From the NCBI RefSeq assembly GCF_001522545.3, contig NC_031769.1, forward strand, positions 128,177,613-128,241,612: a DNA stretch of 64,000 nucleotides, read 5' to 3'. Source of the stretch: Parus major. Its lineage: Eukaryota > Chordata > Aves > Passeriformes > Paridae. The notes beneath the pieces were generated by a model. The model ran no database searches and was not told the origin of the DNA. It saw only the letters and a list, made by a program, of their open reading frames with translations. Positions within the stretch are counted from its first letter, which is position 1. Each line of letters begins with the position of its first letter. Shown here in pieces: positions 63,301 to 64,000 of the stretch. A program made the position numbers and the translations under genes.

Positions 63301-64000
63301 GTATATGTATTTTTATTACAGCAGAGCAATCAGTTGTCTTTTCTTAAACTGATATTATAAAAAAAAAATGTGCTTTTTGTTTTGCTTTTTTTTTTTTAAT
63401 TACTTATTTAATCTTCCTTAACAGTTTCTTATCATAGTTCATGACACTGACACAGAAATGCTGTAGTCTGTAGCTATGTGAGATCAGATGAATTGAAAAC
63501 TTACTTTGCTGTTGTGTTTTCCATGGGAGTCAGTGGAAACCATGGTTGAGCACTTGCATCTCCCCACAAAGCCAGACTAGGAAATGAAGTTCACCAAAGC
63601 TTTCTCAACATATCTTCACAGAACAGTTGGAAAGAGGAAAGCAGTGGGGCACAGCTCATTCAGTCCATAACTAGCTGAAAATCAGATGCTTCATGCTCTT
63701 TTGGCAAGGTTTGGACCTGCAGTAAGACTATGATAGTAGGTGACCACCTTTGAAAAAGTATCTTTCCCTTTCCTTCCCTCTAAAGTATGACCTCTTACCT
63801 ACTGTCTCAGGAGATACAGTTTTCATCTCTAGCTGAAGAGGCTTCCACAATAACTCTAGCAGTTTTAAATGCACTCAAAATGCCAACCTCTAAGCTCCTG
63901 GGGAAATTACAGACAAATATATATTTGCTGAGCTGTGTTACACACATCTTCATTGCTGTTCACAGTGACATGAGCTCCTGCTGATGAGATATCAGGATGC
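56001..64000. other. unique-looking non-coding DNA
   Basis: No gene or transposon is recognised. A TTTTC tract at 57286-57318 is listed separately. A two-copy 11-bp tandem (tgtttaaaagt) lies near 60199-60220, and A and T runs lie around 63360-63400. Open frames stay at or below about 108 codons. Confidence 0.5.
57286..57318. repeat. (TTTTC)n tract ending in poly-T
   Basis: Four TTTTC-type units followed by a run of about 12 T. Confidence 0.88.

Noticed and set aside
1..64000. Search for tRNA or rRNA genes, CRISPR arrays, bacterial operons, phage or plasmid modules
   Set aside because: None was seen. The repeat content is that of a bird nuclear genome, so prokaryotic systems are not expected.

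Overview
This window reads as bird nuclear DNA. It is AT-rich, has no bacterial-style gene packing, and carries chicken-repeat-1 (CR1) LINE fragments with the diagnostic avian CR1 3' end (short tandem 'cacagaat' repeats followed by 'ggttggaa..gacc' and 'tccaac'). It also carries a solo long terminal repeat of a common avian endogenous retrovirus type. I could not assign a species or chromosome. No tRNA, rRNA, CRISPR array, operon or intact protein-coding gene was recognised. The open frames are short, overlap on both strands and resemble no family I know, except for broken CR1 reverse-transcriptase pieces. The most economical reading is an intergenic gene desert or the inside of one very long intron.

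Layout. Bases 1-12140 are unique-looking DNA with a short CR1 tail near 4.9 kb, a 20-bp perfect palindrome at 4480, a 14-bp-stem hairpin at 6433 and a T-rich tract at 6245. A diverged repeat at 12.14-12.31 kb is related to a second copy at 25.98-26.18 kb, but its two halves are rearranged relative to each other. A 580-bp solo LTR lies on the minus strand at 14397-14976. A CR1 3' fragment occupies 23250-23793. A GC-rich patch with a 14-bp minisatellite lies at 31.0 kb inside the longest open frame of the window. A longer CR1 copy (38744-40556, minus) carries a decayed ORF2 interrupted by a 215-base assembly gap. A possible ancient CR1 tail sits near 35.6 kb. The remainder is unique-looking DNA with scattered microsatellites, two candidate exons and a strong microRNA-like hairpin at 48025-48094.

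There is no gene system whose parts work together here. The items most worth checking are the 48-kb hairpin (16 perfect base pairs, about 70 nt overall), the rearranged repeat pair at 12 and 26 kb, the homeodomain/octamer motif cluster near 26.6 kb, and the 90-bp candidate exon at 43832-43921. All recognisable retroelements lie on the minus strand, which would fit an intron of a plus-strand gene but rests on few elements.
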